This document shows, in pieces, positions 1-11,030 of a DNA stretch of 64,000 nucleotides. Made by a program: the position numbers and the translations under genes. Position 1 is the stretch's first letter. Each line of letters opens with the position of its first letter. Below the pieces are notes generated by a model, which was not told the origin of the DNA, did no database searches, and was given only the letters and a program-made list of their open reading frames with translations. The stretch covers positions 119,510-183,509 of the forward strand of contig NCSJ02000047.1 in the NCBI GenBank assembly GCA_002812745.2, written 5' to 3'. Source of the stretch: Scytalidium lignicola (lineage: Eukaryota > Ascomycota > Leotiomycetes).

Positions 1-991
1 GCATCCGGGACATTGCGAACGTGCGGTACGATAGATGCTCTTGAATTTTGGAGTTAACATGGAGATTCTGCAGGTGGGGTGGATTCTGATTTGACTAACG
101 CCGAAGAATGAGAGAAGATAACAGGAGCTTTTGATATATCAAGCGTCTGATGCATCACAGCTTCACTTGTATGGGAGAGATCAATAATCCTATGTAACAT
201 GTGAGCGCTAATATTGAAAATGTTACTTTGTTCAAGAAAATTAGGATAATCTGACATTCCAATTCTGTTTAGTTCATGAATCATTTCTTTGCCTTGGATA
301 GACAATCCCCCATGTGCCGGTGAAATAGAAGTCTATTGGATTTATCAGCTCCTATCTTGGCATCTGATGCTGAGCCGGACGTACAGCACTATCGGCGTAC
401 AAATTATTCTTGCTATGTGCCAATGTCACATACCGAACTCCGAGTTGATGGTAAAGCCGTAGAATGCTTGGGCTGTTGGCTATCTGGTGTAGCCCTTCGA
501 CTCCGATTAGACTCGCGAATTTGCCTGCCTTGAATAATTGCATGATATCGGACGCTTTTTTCACAAGACCCATGTGCTCTGAATATAGATCAACTAATCG
601 ATGAACTAGATCAATTTGCTGCATCGTATCTCGTAATATCTCCAAGTGTGCTTCATTGTCGCTGAAATCATCGGATTCAGGGCTAAAGGATTCATCAGAT
701 GGTGCCGATTTTGACGAGCCATGAATCTTGAACTCGCCAGTCTACGTATACGCTCCAAAAAGCTCCTCCAGATTTCCCTTGCCTTAGTCGCTTTAGATCA
801 ACGTGACCTACCAGATCTTTGTCTGATCTAAAGCGCTCGTCCAATTGGTTATCGTAAAATCCGCGGATAAGATGGGGCCAATCATTGTGGCCATCTTCAT
901 ATCAAGTCAGCCTGCTCCAGATTTTCAATGATTGCTAGATACACGTGCCAATTAAAGGGACTGCTCCCAAAATCTCTAACGCCTTTTCCAT
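1..991 (-). CDS. gliJ: GliJ/SirJ-like membrane dipeptidase, 3' end outside window
   Basis: Zinc-dependent membrane-dipeptidase family (peptidase M19). In ETP pathways this enzyme removes glycine from the bis-glutathione adduct. Exons read by phase and homology are 991-949, 894-738, 682-385, 332-256, 189-100 and 39-1 (continues left). Family signatures lie in order: the N-terminal metal motif GHNDWP, a GGAFWSVY block, GVEGLHQI with the bridging Glu, [10 protein letters not shown], and IIDLSHTSE followed by SHSSA. Introns 1 and 2 (948-895 and 737-683) start with GC instead of GT (GCACGT, GCGAGT); only these borders keep the conserved GHND and FWSVYVxCP blocks in frame. Intron 4 (255-190, 66 nt) has no stop and is a multiple of three, so it could be mistaken for coding. 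It is divergent from the MFS gene. Family assignment is strong; the GliJ role is inferred from the cluster. Confidence 0.85.
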
Positions 992-1745
992 GGGAATCTG
1001 TCAGCTGAAGCAGGATATTGAAAGAGCGTGTATATATTTAGATTAGTTGGCTAGGCAGATCCTCCCCAATGCAGGTGGTGTTTGGAATAGGGCCGCCAAA
1101 TTTAATCTTCCAAGCAAGGTAGAACAATTGTTTTTCAATCTATCTGCTGAGATAGTTTAAATGAGACTAAACCAAATGCTTGATCTCATAGCCATAAAAA
1201 GACGAGCAAATCGGACGAGGCACAGATAAAGCACTACGGTACTGCTGGTTTTATCCGCACACCATGCATGTAATCGCTCAATAAAGGTCGAATCTAAACC
1301 TAAATACACTCCGAGCTTACTTAAATATACTCCACAGTTTTGCTGGCGTCAGAACAACCCTCTTGGGTACCTAATCTCAAATATCACCATTTTTGAACTA
1401 GGTCGCCGCATTAACCGATATAGCGTGCCAGCAAAATGGCCCACAGCACAGTGTAGTGCTGACAGCATACATGGAACAGTGTTACATTTTCTTGTTAGTT
1501 CAAAGTAAATAGATTTGAAGTTATATGAATGTCTGGTTTGCATTAGGTTTGGCCTGCAATAAGTGACCGACAAGTCTCCGAAAATAAACCCTGTCTGTTT
1601 ATCAAGTTATCCGTCAAGGTTGATATAAGGACAACACGGGATCAAAAGTATTTCACAGTCGGCCTGTAAAAGTAATCATTATTATATTATTGAACTTTGA
1701 ATTGAACTTTGAATAAATCTTTGTGCAGAAGCAAGAATCTCTGCC
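992..1745. promoter_or_regulatory. Divergent intergenic region, dipeptidase / MFS transporter
   Basis: AT-rich spacer of about 750 bp between two divergent cluster genes, so it should hold both promoters. No coding signal is convincing. A perfect 12-bp tandem duplication (TGAACTTTGAAT twice, 1691-1714) ends 31 bp before the MFS start codon. Confidence 0.5.
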
Positions 1746-3529
1746 ATGGCGCCAACTCGAGGGCAATTGGTCCCTCCCTATCATCTGGGCGAACGACTAA
1801 GTACCAAAATGGACATGAACTTGATCCTTCTAGCCACAACACTTGTTAATTTCCTAGATCTCTTTCAGCTCTCGGCGGTTCTTTTTGCACTTCCAGATAT
1901 CCAGAAAGCACTGGGCTTTGTCTCTGAAGACATCAATTGGGTGTTGGTAGTTTACAACATCACCTTTGCCGCATTTCTCTTGATAGGAGGCCAGCTGGGA
2001 CAGAGAATAGGATTAGCAAAGACCTTTATTGCGGGGACAGCAATACTTACTGTGTCTAATGTTATCAATACAGCTGCGCCAAACAAAGCTTCTCTGATAG
2101 CAGGCCGTGCAATATCTGGGATTGGAGCAGGATTGACGGTAAGTGGATTCTGAGAGCAGCCTGGCAGATGCTATTTTTCATGTCTGAATGTCAAATTTAT
2201 CATAGGCACCTAATGGACTTGCAATCCTAAGCAAGACGTTTCCAGATGGTAGTTCACGCAACGCAGCGTTGGCTATCTATACAGCGTGCGCTCCTTTAGG
2301 ATCCACGATTGGAACTGTGGTCGGATCTCTCTTAGCGTGTATTTATTCATCCATTCCTCTCTTTCTAATATTTTAGCACATTTACTGATCAGTGGTAGCT
2401 TCACCGGCGGGTTGGAGGTCTATATTCTGGGTATGCCTCATTCTAACAGGATTGGCAACAGTTTTGGCCTGTGCCCTCCTCCCCCGTGATTCGAAGGGTA
2501 GTGACGTGCCAATCGACATACTAGGGTGTGGGGTGTTCACTATTGGAATTGCCCTACTGGTGTACGGTCTCAATGATAGCTCTAGGAGTGGCTGGACTTC
2601 GGCATCGGTGCTCGTTGGCGTGATCCTCGGTACGTGTATGTTGGCTACGTTTGTGTTTGTCGAGACTAAAGTGACCAACCCGGCCGTCCCCCGATATGTC
2701 TGGAAATCTGGAACATTTCTCCTCATGATGGTAGCTGTATTTGCATTTGGTGGCAGCTTTAGTTCCTGGTTCTTTATTACCACACAGCTGTGTGTAAATT
2801 TATTAGGTTATACCCCGGTGCTTACTGCAGTATATTTCTTGGTATGTATCTTACTCTATCGGTTACCATATCACTCAGTGCCTGTCAATTGCCATGTTTA
2901 AAACTAAATTTGACTAACGTTTCTTATGAAAATAGCCAGGTGCCTTCTCCGCAATTGTAAGTGGCGCTATGGCAGCTCCAATGGTCGGGTTCATCGGAGA
3001 AAAGGGAACACTTGTCATAGGTCTGGGAGTGACAGCCGCTGGTGCTGTGGCCTGGGCGTTTGCAACACCTGAACGTGCTGGTGGAACTGGCCATGGAGGT
3101 GGATATTGGTTCTCCATAGTAGCCACTATCATATTTGTTTGTGGTAGCCCGGTTGCGATGGTCCCAGCTCAAAGTATCCTACTTCGGGAAGTCAAAACAG
3201 GTAACCATGCGGTAGCAGGTGCATTATTCAACACTGCTTATCAGGTCGGTGCAAGTGTTTTGCTCGCAGGAGCTAATGCTTTGATGAATGGGCAGAGGAG
3301 TTCCGCCAGGAACACTATGATTATAGCCATGGAGGGTTACCGTAATGCCTTTTGGCTATTGACTGGCATTCTTGGAGGAGGAGCAATAGTCATAGCTACT
3401 TGCTACTGGCCTCCGAAAGTCGAGCAGAAGGACCGACCGAAGGAAGACGCACAGTCAGAGGAGCCATCACCGATGGTACAAGGCTCGCAAGACTGGATCG
3501 CGCAGGACTCAAGTTCACACATTGTCTGA
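1746..3529 (+). CDS. MFS transporter, probable ETP exporter (GliA-like role)
   Basis: Major facilitator superfamily protein of about 520 aa from four exons: 1746-2138, 2206-2338, 2399-2841 and 2936-3529. The first membrane helix starts near residue 25 after a short hydrophilic N-terminus. The region DINWVLVVYNITFAAF...GGQLGQRIG followed by GRAISGIGAGLT matches the drug:H+ antiporter layout (helices 2-4 with the loop 2/3 motif). The later half is strongly hydrophobic and the C-terminal tail is acidic and hydrophilic. Introns 1 and 3 have good GTAAGT/GTATGT donors. The intron 2 border (2339-2398) is my best choice because it keeps phase and the GWRSIFW block. By position it should export the metabolite and protect the producer, as GliA does. 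Length and loop pattern suggest a 14-helix DHA2-like protein, which I did not verify. Confidence 0.88.
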
Positions 3530-4038
3530 TATTTGTTACGCTTGTTTTTAAGGCTGTTCTAATTCCAGTTTGATTCTCATGGCATTTTGGTGCGGCTGAT
3601 CTCTGTCAAATGTAGCGATTAATGCAGTACATAAGATACACCACAATGTAGTTAATTGACTATTCTATTTAGCTGCAGGTTAAAATCAGCCTACCTCATT
3701 ATTGATATTTGCAAAAACATTATATTTTAAAACATAGCCTTTCGGAAATATTGTTGGAGAATTATCTGGGTTGTACGGTCGATTACGTACGGTGGCGATA
3801 TTAACTACTGATCAAACTGTATGGCCATGGAGTGCTAAGTTCAACTAACTAATTAGAAGGTAGGGTACGGTAGAATAAAGGAGAGAGAGAGGGAGGCCTG
3901 TATATTGCAGCTACTGCAGCTACTACCATATATATATGTGACCACGTGATATCCCTACCACAATATGAGCCGATTTATCAACTCTATTGATATACTTCGT
4001 GGAACCGATCTCTCAGATGAACCTTCAATATATATCCA
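3530..4038. other. Convergent intergenic spacer
   Basis: About 500 bp between the 3' ends of the MFS and first methyltransferase genes. It is AT-rich with a short GA-rich stretch near 3880-3897 and a TA repeat near 3930. No gene seen. Confidence 0.6.
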
Positions 4039-4949
4039 TTAAGATGAAGTAGGCTTTCGTGCCCAGGCAAGGTGATAATAATACACATTTCCCACGGTGC
4101 GTAGCTCCACTTCTAGTTTCTCTCGGAGCTCATCAAATTCCTGGCTAGTTGCTTGCCCTGGCTTATCTATGATGCATTGATTAACGTTAGTATGGGATCA
4201 CTCTTCAAGTGCCTCGACGACCTACCAGCCAACATCATTTTCATGCCTTCTAGGAGATGAAGCAGAATCACCACTGCTCTGTCTCCTTGCTCCTTATCTT
4301 CCGCTGCAGCTCCTACCTTGATTGTCTGGATATCCTGGTGGATATCTACGGCACCAGCCTCTTTCAACCATGGGAGCAAGAAAGATCCCGGATTGGGCTG
4401 GTTTCCTATAGCAGCCCAGGCATTGACCATCATGTCTCGGAATTTCATAAACGCCTGATGATCAGGGCCTTCTTGAATTGAAAGCATGTTTCCCTCATGA
4501 AGCTCAATAAATCCACCGGGCTTTACACATGCAAAAAGCAGCTTGACAGCTTCCTGGGCAGTGTCATCAGAACCGACAGTTAGAACGAAACGTTGATGTA
4601 CGACGTCAAAGCTCTCTTGAAAGTCAGCCGGCCAGGGGTCGAAGATCGAATGAGTGGAAAAGTGCACATTGGAAGGCCGTAGCTCTTCAGGAACAAAGTG
4701 TTGTGGAGCTATATCAGTTCCAAAAAGTGCTGTAGAGGGCGGAACCGACTTCGCGAGATCGATCAACCAAGTCCCCTCTGCAGTGGCGGAGTCTAAGATA
4801 CGAAGATTCGGTTCCATTAAATCTATCGGGCAATAGAGAAGTTTTCCATGCATCGCTGTCTTGACTAGATCATGTTGGGTACGTAGACGGTCGTACTCGC
4901 CTTGATGACGAGGGCCGCGATATGTATCCCGTGCCACAGTTTCTGCCAT
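4039..4949 (-). CDS. SAM-dependent methyltransferase, GliN-like (copy 1)
   Basis: Class I SAM methyltransferase of about 283 aa in two exons, 4949-4226 and 4166-4039, with a good GTAGGT donor. The N-terminal TYRGPRHQGEYDRLR block, the SAM-binding motif LRILDSATAEGTWL, an acidic FGTDIAP strand end, FDVVHQRFVL and VKPGGFIELHE are typical of the UMTA/GliN group of fungal secondary-metabolite methyltransferases. In gliotoxin, GliN N-methylates the amide nitrogen, so N-methylation is likely here but O-methylation cannot be excluded. The start codon at 4949 gives the expected N-terminus. It faces the glutathione transferase across 302 bp. The last exon (WARKPTSS then stop) is short but in phase and natural for the family. 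Confidence 0.87.
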
Positions 4950-5251
4950 TTTAAGAGCGATGGTGAAAGAAACTCAAGTATCAAAAATTTAAATAATCAT
5001 TTCCGTTAAGATAGAGACAAAATTAGGTTTGTAAGGCTGGGTCTCCTTTTATGTAGTTGGCCGTGATGCAGTTCTGGGAGTAAGTGTCTCGGCGACTACT
5101 TTTTTTTATTTTACCAACCGCGTTAATATATTTATTCGCCGCACTCAATATAATATCCCGCACCATCTTTACTCTCCCAGCAGAACTTGAAGTGTTCAGA
5201 GTATTGTCAGAAAAAGGGCTTATAGCGTATTCCGATAACCAATTTCTTAAG
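4950..5251. promoter_or_regulatory. Shared divergent promoter, methyltransferase 1 / GST
   Basis: 302 bp between two divergent start codons, so both promoters must overlap here. Nothing specific was recognised beyond AT-rich stretches. Confidence 0.5.
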
Positions 5252-6152
5252 ATGTCTCTGTCCACTGAACACCTGTCAATTCGCCCGCTCATCCCTGAGG
5301 ACAAACTCGTCCTCTATGTTAAGAAAGGTAGGGAGCATCAGTGTTTTTGTTCAATACTAGTAGGGGGCCGCTAATACATGTTACTCTAATCACCATTTAA
5401 ACATATTGGTTTCCAGTCCCTTGTTGATTGTGTTTGTAGCTCAACTGTATCGCTAACGATCTGCAGCCAGCCCAACATCGACAGCGAACTCCGTGAAACC
5501 GCTGATGCTGATTGAAGCGCTGGAAATCCCTCACAATATTCACATCATCACATCGACTAGTAATGAAAAATGGTTCCATTCTGTAAATCCCTACAAAATG
5601 GTCCCTGCTATGGAGGATAGCCAGATCTATGAGATGAATGGCCTGTCACAGAGACTGAACATCTTTGATAGCTCTGCTTGTTTGACATATCTGGCGGAAA
5701 GGTACGACACAAATGGTATCTATAGGGGGAAGGATCTCTGTGAACGGACAGTCATTATGAACTGGCTGATGTCCTATACTGCTGGGCTGGGCGCAACTGG
5801 GAAAATATGGCTCTTGATGAAATCACCCAAGGAAGTGGATATAGGGGAGTCTTTATCAGTGCTACTCAAATACATTAAGGCGGAATACAACTTCCTGGAG
5901 ACTCGACTGAACGAGCCTGGTCAGAAGTTTGTTGCTTTGCCAGATAGACCGACCATCGCGGATTTTGCCATCTTGCCCCTGGCAAATGAGACAATCGCGG
6001 TATCAGCCAAACTCGACTTTAATGAGTGGCCGAAGTTGAAAGCGTGGAGTGAGAGGGTTAGCGCGCTCCCACCGGTGGCGAGGGCATTGCATAGAATTGC
6101 TCGGTTTGGTTTGTCCGAGGAGGAGCTCGCCCTTCTAGATAACAAGAACTAA
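5252..6152 (+). CDS. gliG: Glutathione S-transferase, GliG-like
   Basis: GST-family protein of about 253 aa in two exons, 5252-5327 and 5467-6152 (intron 5328-5466, donor GTAGGG, acceptor CTGCAG). The thioredoxin-fold half starts LVLYVKK, continues with SVKPLMLIEALEIPHNIH and has the NPYKMVPAMED segment with the cis-proline. The helical C-terminal half has the conserved DRPTIADFAILPL motif. In gliotoxin biosynthesis the GliG transferase adds two glutathiones to the oxidised diketopiperazine; this is the sulfur source. The cluster context makes that role likely here. The start at 5252 is the only ATG that keeps the beta-1 strand in frame. The intron is long (139 nt) compared with its neighbours. 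Confidence 0.9.
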
Positions 6153-6271
6153 AGTTGTTAAATCCAGAATAGTTGGCATTTGGAGATTATATAATTTAGA
6201 TAAGTCAAATAATGTCGCGAATGTTCTAGATAATAAATATTCACCGGAACCATAATTAAACATTAACCTTC

Positions 6272-8095
6272 CTACGGTATTGGCCGTAGGCTGATTCGAA
6301 GGTCAGATATGGGAACCCATATGTTCCTACTCGATTTTTGATTCATATCCTTCCTCAGCTCGGTTTCTGACAACATTATCTCATAACCTTTAAGCAGCTG
6401 GTAGACAAACTGCTTGAGCATAGTTTCAGCAAAATGCTTTCCAAGACACCTCCTTGATCCAAACCCGAAGGTAAATAGATTGTAGCGAAGCTTGTTATGA
6501 CCAGTGTCAGCGATGCATCTCATTTGGGGGTGTTCTTCCTCACCTCCGTAGGGGACAGATGTTGCAGTCGGTAAGGTTTGAAATCCAGACTGTCATTGCC
6601 CCAGAACTCGATATTGTGGTTGATTGACAATGTGTCCACAACGACACTTGTCTATTTTAAAAGTAAGAAAATTTGTCTGAAAATGAACTCAGTAACTAAC
6701 ATTCGGAGGGATTGTGTATCCTCCTAAGACCTTCGTCTGCGGTGAACTTTCCGGGATCGTAAATACTGTTAGTGTTTGGTCAGTGATTTTGGGGCCGTAG
6801 ACATGACAAATTAACAACATACTCGTGAAAGGCCGAAGTCGTGCTGATTCTAAGAAACTGAAATGTAATAGGGTATCTTTCCTGCCACAAAACTCTACAA
6901 AGTTCTCAGAACTGTTGGCAATTTCCTTCCGAATCTGATGTTGTACACCAACATCTTTGGCAAGAAAAACGACTAGCCATCCGAGAACATGTGTCGACAC
7001 GTCTAGATTAGCAAACAATATTTCACTCATGGTCTGTATCATCTGTGGGCAAGATATTAGAATCATCCAAGAGAGTACGAGTTTGTAGGGAGCCAAACCT
7101 CCTTTTTTGAAACTCTTCCATCCTCCACAGCTTTCCACACACTCACAATTGGTGGTAGTGGGTAGCAGAAACTTCGTGAGTTAATGATCCGCTCATTGAA
7201 CGTAGTCCAATCTGATTCAAATTGCTTGAACTGTCGATATGTTCTTGGTCTTAGCCATCGATATAGCTTGAATCGATATAATCCACCTAACAAGACATTT
7301 CCCATCAGTGCGAGGCTTCGCTGCCCCAGAGACCACAGCTCTTCCTTTTCAATCTCAGTCAAGGGTCCAAATATATACTCCGCAGTAGTCATGAAGGGGA
7401 ATCTAGCGGTGTTGGTGGCGTGCAGCTCAATATATTCTGCGTCTTTGGCTTCAAGCTGTTGCAAATACTTAGTCACGGCAAGTTCTAGCTGAGGTGAAAC
7501 CATTGAAACGGCACGATGAGTAAAGTATGGATCAAATTGGACCCGTGTTTGTTTCCAGCGTTTGCCGTTGATGAGGCCCATGCAGTCCCCAAGCAACTGA
7601 TGGAACAGCCACCCACCATTGCTAGAGGGGGATTTTGAGTGGACAGAAGAGTCAGTATAAAACGTCTTCACATCCTCAGGCTTTGTAAGAACACTGAGCT
7701 TTATCAATCAGTCGAAATCCTTTTGTGCTGGGATTTTGGCGAAATTTACTGGGGCACCTACATCTCAGGGATAAAGCCCGACCAGATTCGATAAACTGCA
7801 CCATACTTACGCCAATTCTCGCTGGACTCGCGACCACGCAGGAACTTATCTAAGCACTGCCCATCGACGGATTTCCATTGCGGACCTGAAATTAGCTGCC
7901 CTTGAATGTTCGAAATCGGATAGATCACATTTGTGATCTTGCCTCCGAGGAAGTATGAGCCTGTGAAAATTCCTTAATAGTGGATGGTTGTGAACTGACA
8001 ATACTATTGACAATAAGTTCTTTCTTTTGAAAAATACGCCAGGCTAGAATAATGGTAACCAGGATCAGAATATGGATGTTATTCAGTGAATCCAT
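6272..8095 (-). CDS. Cytochrome P450, GliC-like role
   Basis: Membrane-anchored P450 of about 517 aa in six exons: 8095-8005, 7960-7762, 7693-7099, 7042-6701, 6651-6544 and 6490-6272. It has an N-terminal hydrophobic anchor (IHILILVTIILAW), then VLTKPEDVKTFYTDSSVHSK, the I-helix region SEILFANLDVSTHV, the K-helix ExxR (FLESARLRP) and the heme loop FGFGSRRCLGKH with the cysteine ligand. All introns are in phase; the first is very short (44 nt). ETP P450s oxidise the diketopiperazine alpha carbons to create the electrophile attacked by glutathione, and this is the only P450 in the window. The I helix lacks the usual A/G-G-x-D/E-T-T pattern (NLDVSTHV), which also occurs in specialised fungal P450s. 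The C or F subtype cannot be told by eye. Confidence 0.86.
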
Positions 8096-8792
8096 TTCTT
8101 TTTGTTAATGCTGCTCGGCAGAATAGAATAAGATAAGAAATCTAACTAAGGAAAAGAGATGCACCACAAGATCCGTAGAGTTTTATTCCTATTCTGCCAA
8201 CCCCGACAATTTGTCTCCAAGGCCTGTCAGAAACTCTTACACACCGTACACTCCTCTATCTTGTCTAATGGATACTCTCCGAAGGATTTTGCAAGGTAGG
8301 TTTAGTCCGCCCCACCAGATTGAAAGACCTCATTAATTTAACCATCAAGGTTCTTCTCTTCCCTTTTCTGTGTAGTAACGATCCATGAGATAAATTTATT
8401 GCCACCCTGATAGTTCTCGGACAATAACCCGCGTAATTCTATTGAGTGGAAGAGTGGAATATAGTTATTGTCCCATAGCTCTGTGGGGGCCCGATGGACA
8501 AGTGATGCTTCTTCCCGGAATTCAATATAGTGAGTGATCGACCGGCCATACTTTGTTCTATAGCAGTACTGTGTCAGTACTGACGCCCTTAGTTATAATA
8601 TATGTTGTGCATATAACTCAACTTCGTATGAATAAGGCATTTGAATAGTTTTTATATAGAATTAGAATCAAGATTTACTCAATTCCCGTAAAGGCTTAAG
8701 TTAACCGAGACAATATATTTGTAGATACGCATAATTTATTATATAAACAACATCTCTCTACAAGTATCTATCTGAATGCTTTCATGTATATC
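8096..8792. other. Intergenic spacer, P450 5' side / prenyltransferase 3' end
   Basis: About 700 bp upstream of the P450 and downstream of the prenyltransferase. AT-rich; no gene recognised. It should contain the P450 promoter. Confidence 0.5.
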
Positions 8793-10273
8793 TTATTTAG
8801 ATCGAGATGGGTTATATACCTCAGGGTTAAAATAGGCCGTAACATTCCATTGATTACGATCGGAAGCCCAAGATATATAGGTATGGAACCCCAATCCAGT
8901 AACCAGCTGTCGATGCTTACTATTATATAACTGATAAGAAACTGGTAGTTTTACAGATAGAGGTAGAACGCACCATAATTTTTGGACCGAGTTGTAATAA
9001 GAGCCCGTTGTTAATTTCTTGCCCCTCCTCTCAAGATACTCAGAAAGACCTCGAGCAATCTGATCATCATTCTGCGCATAATGGCGAACAGGAAGATAGA
9101 CTTTAGTTTTAGGAATGGTGGCGCCACATTTCAGTTCAAAGTAGTAAAGAATGCCCCCTGTGCGATGGTCTTTTTCTGGGAGCGGATGATTGTCCATATG
9201 CTCATCCGAGCTCAAACCGAAGACTGAGTACCATAGTTCCCGGAGAGAGTCTTGCTCCTCAAAAGTCTTAGGGGCTCTTCCTCCTAAAGTTAACATTTCG
9301 ATCACGCTCTGCAATGTCGTTTCTCGGGATCGAACATAGATCTTCAGCCGAGATCGAAGAGGATCTAAGCAATCAATAGCCATTATTTCTACTGCGGGTT
9401 GGAGTTGTATAGGAAGCGTCTCAATAAAATCAACTAGCACATCAAATGAGGTGAGTAGAGCGTCGGCTGGCCCAAGAAGCTTCCGAATTGCGTCCTTGAT
9501 GATAGTAAAGTTTGAATTGCCCTCAGCTAAAGCCCTCCAGCTAGGCAAGTAATATTGCTTCACAACAATGTCCGTTTCCAGCAAGTCAAATGCTATGAAG
9601 ATTTGTGACTGAGGGATGTCCGTAGTCAACTCTTTTTTGTCGGGCAGATTTCGTGAGAGTAACAAGTGCTGGAAGTGTCTATGCAGGTATAAATCCATTT
9701 CTGGGGCCAAAGGAAGAGCCTCTCCGAGAAGCCGTATATTAGCAGCGGTATTAATAGGATCGACAGTCTGACCGGCACACTTGCCAATTGGCTCAACTGA
9801 ATATCGGACACTGGGGTTGATCTTGGATGAAGACCAACACCAACTGAGCTCGACTGGAGTATGGTCATCCGTCATGAAGCTCCTCCAAAGCTGAGGAGCT
9901 CCAGTTCCACGAGGATGAAAACCCAAAGATGGAGCAACAGACGTACAAAAGAAACCTTCATGAATTTTGCTTGAGTGCCTAGTGTAACCAGCCATGGCCA
10001 TCATTTCAGCTAACATCGTCCCGATTTCGTTGTTCCATAATAAGGAGTCATTGTATGATGATTGCGTGTCTATTTCTTGTGTAGACGAATTCTATGATCA
10101 CGGTCAATTTGTAAGCAGACTCATTCAGATCATGTATCCTACCTCATCATGACCTAAATTGAAAGTGCTTATTCCTTTCAGAAGTTGTTTACTATTAGAT
10201 ATGAGTCTCTTTGGCCGTATATTGAGGCATGTTACTGGGTAACCTACACGAAATTCATAAGTAGAAAAGCCAT
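8793..10273 (-). CDS. DMATS-type aromatic prenyltransferase
   Basis: ABBA-fold indole/aromatic prenyltransferase. The solid part is 10091-8793, with MTDDHTPVELSWCW (the conserved Glu that contacts the aromatic substrate), KVYLPVRHYAQNDDQIARG and LGFHTYISW (diphosphate-binding Lys/Arg/Tyr positions) and the usual C-terminus NVTAYFNPEVY. The first ATG of the continuous frame is 10016, but homologous sequence (LLWNNEIGTMLAEM) starts earlier. I therefore propose two small 5' exons, 10273-10248 and 10191-10143, for about 457 aa; these are phase-consistent but tentative. In the sirodesmin cluster the homologous enzyme SirD O-prenylates tyrosine before NRPS assembly; related enzymes prenylate tryptophan or a finished diketopiperazine. 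Substrate and timing are not visible here. Confidence 0.87.
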
Positions 10274-11030
10274 CGTGATACTTTCTTTGCCCACGCAACT
10301 TGGGTATATGGAGGCTGGAAATATACACTTGGAAACCAATCCAGTTTCCTTGTTAACTAATAAGGCTTTATTGCTCAGTTTTCGGGCCGGGAAGTCTCAA
10401 GGTATCGGTGCCCAGTGGACCCGAGTATAAAGACCTCGGAACGTTTGGCGACTAAGGAGCAAATAGGTCTACACGTTTCAGCGATAATTTGCTATTAGGT
10501 CTTGTAAATCAACTGATGGCTAAACCACCCAATGCACTATGCAATGTAGAACTAGCTGAGCATAGCATATCAACAGAGATCTTTAGTAACTGTGGTTATA
10601 TCAGTTCTGGACATATTATATATTATTAACACTTTTTTAAATTAATATAATACAAAGACTACTTTACGTTACGAATTTGAGACTTTAGTAATCAAATATT
10701 GTTTAATTGAGTAGATAGAACCATTCCCGTGTCAAATCAGTTCATATTTGTGATAATACAAAGATCTATATTAGATGTGAAATGTAAGCTCCAGCTGTAA
10801 CTCCGACTGTAGCTCCGGTTAGTAAAGACCTCTCTAATTCATATATTGGAATTATCCCTACAGGTTATGAACCCGGGGATTATCCCTACATTGCCCATTG
10901 AGGGAAAGCTCCCTACATCCTCGGCATGTAAATGCTTCAGACAAGCCCTGAACACTCTAGAAATTTTCCACTCCACTCATAGCCCAGATAATCCTGCCTG
11001 GCACTGCTAATACTAAACACAGTACTTGAA
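10274..11030. promoter_or_regulatory. Divergent intergenic region, prenyltransferase / C-S lyase
   Basis: About 750 bp, very AT-rich around 10610-10780. Two similar short blocks built around ATTATCCCTACA occur at 10851-10892. No gene seen. Confidence 0.45.

Noticed and set aside
1..991. Dipeptidase as a frameshifted pseudogene
   Set aside because: Allowing two GC-AG introns and three GT-AG introns gives correct phases and all conserved motifs.
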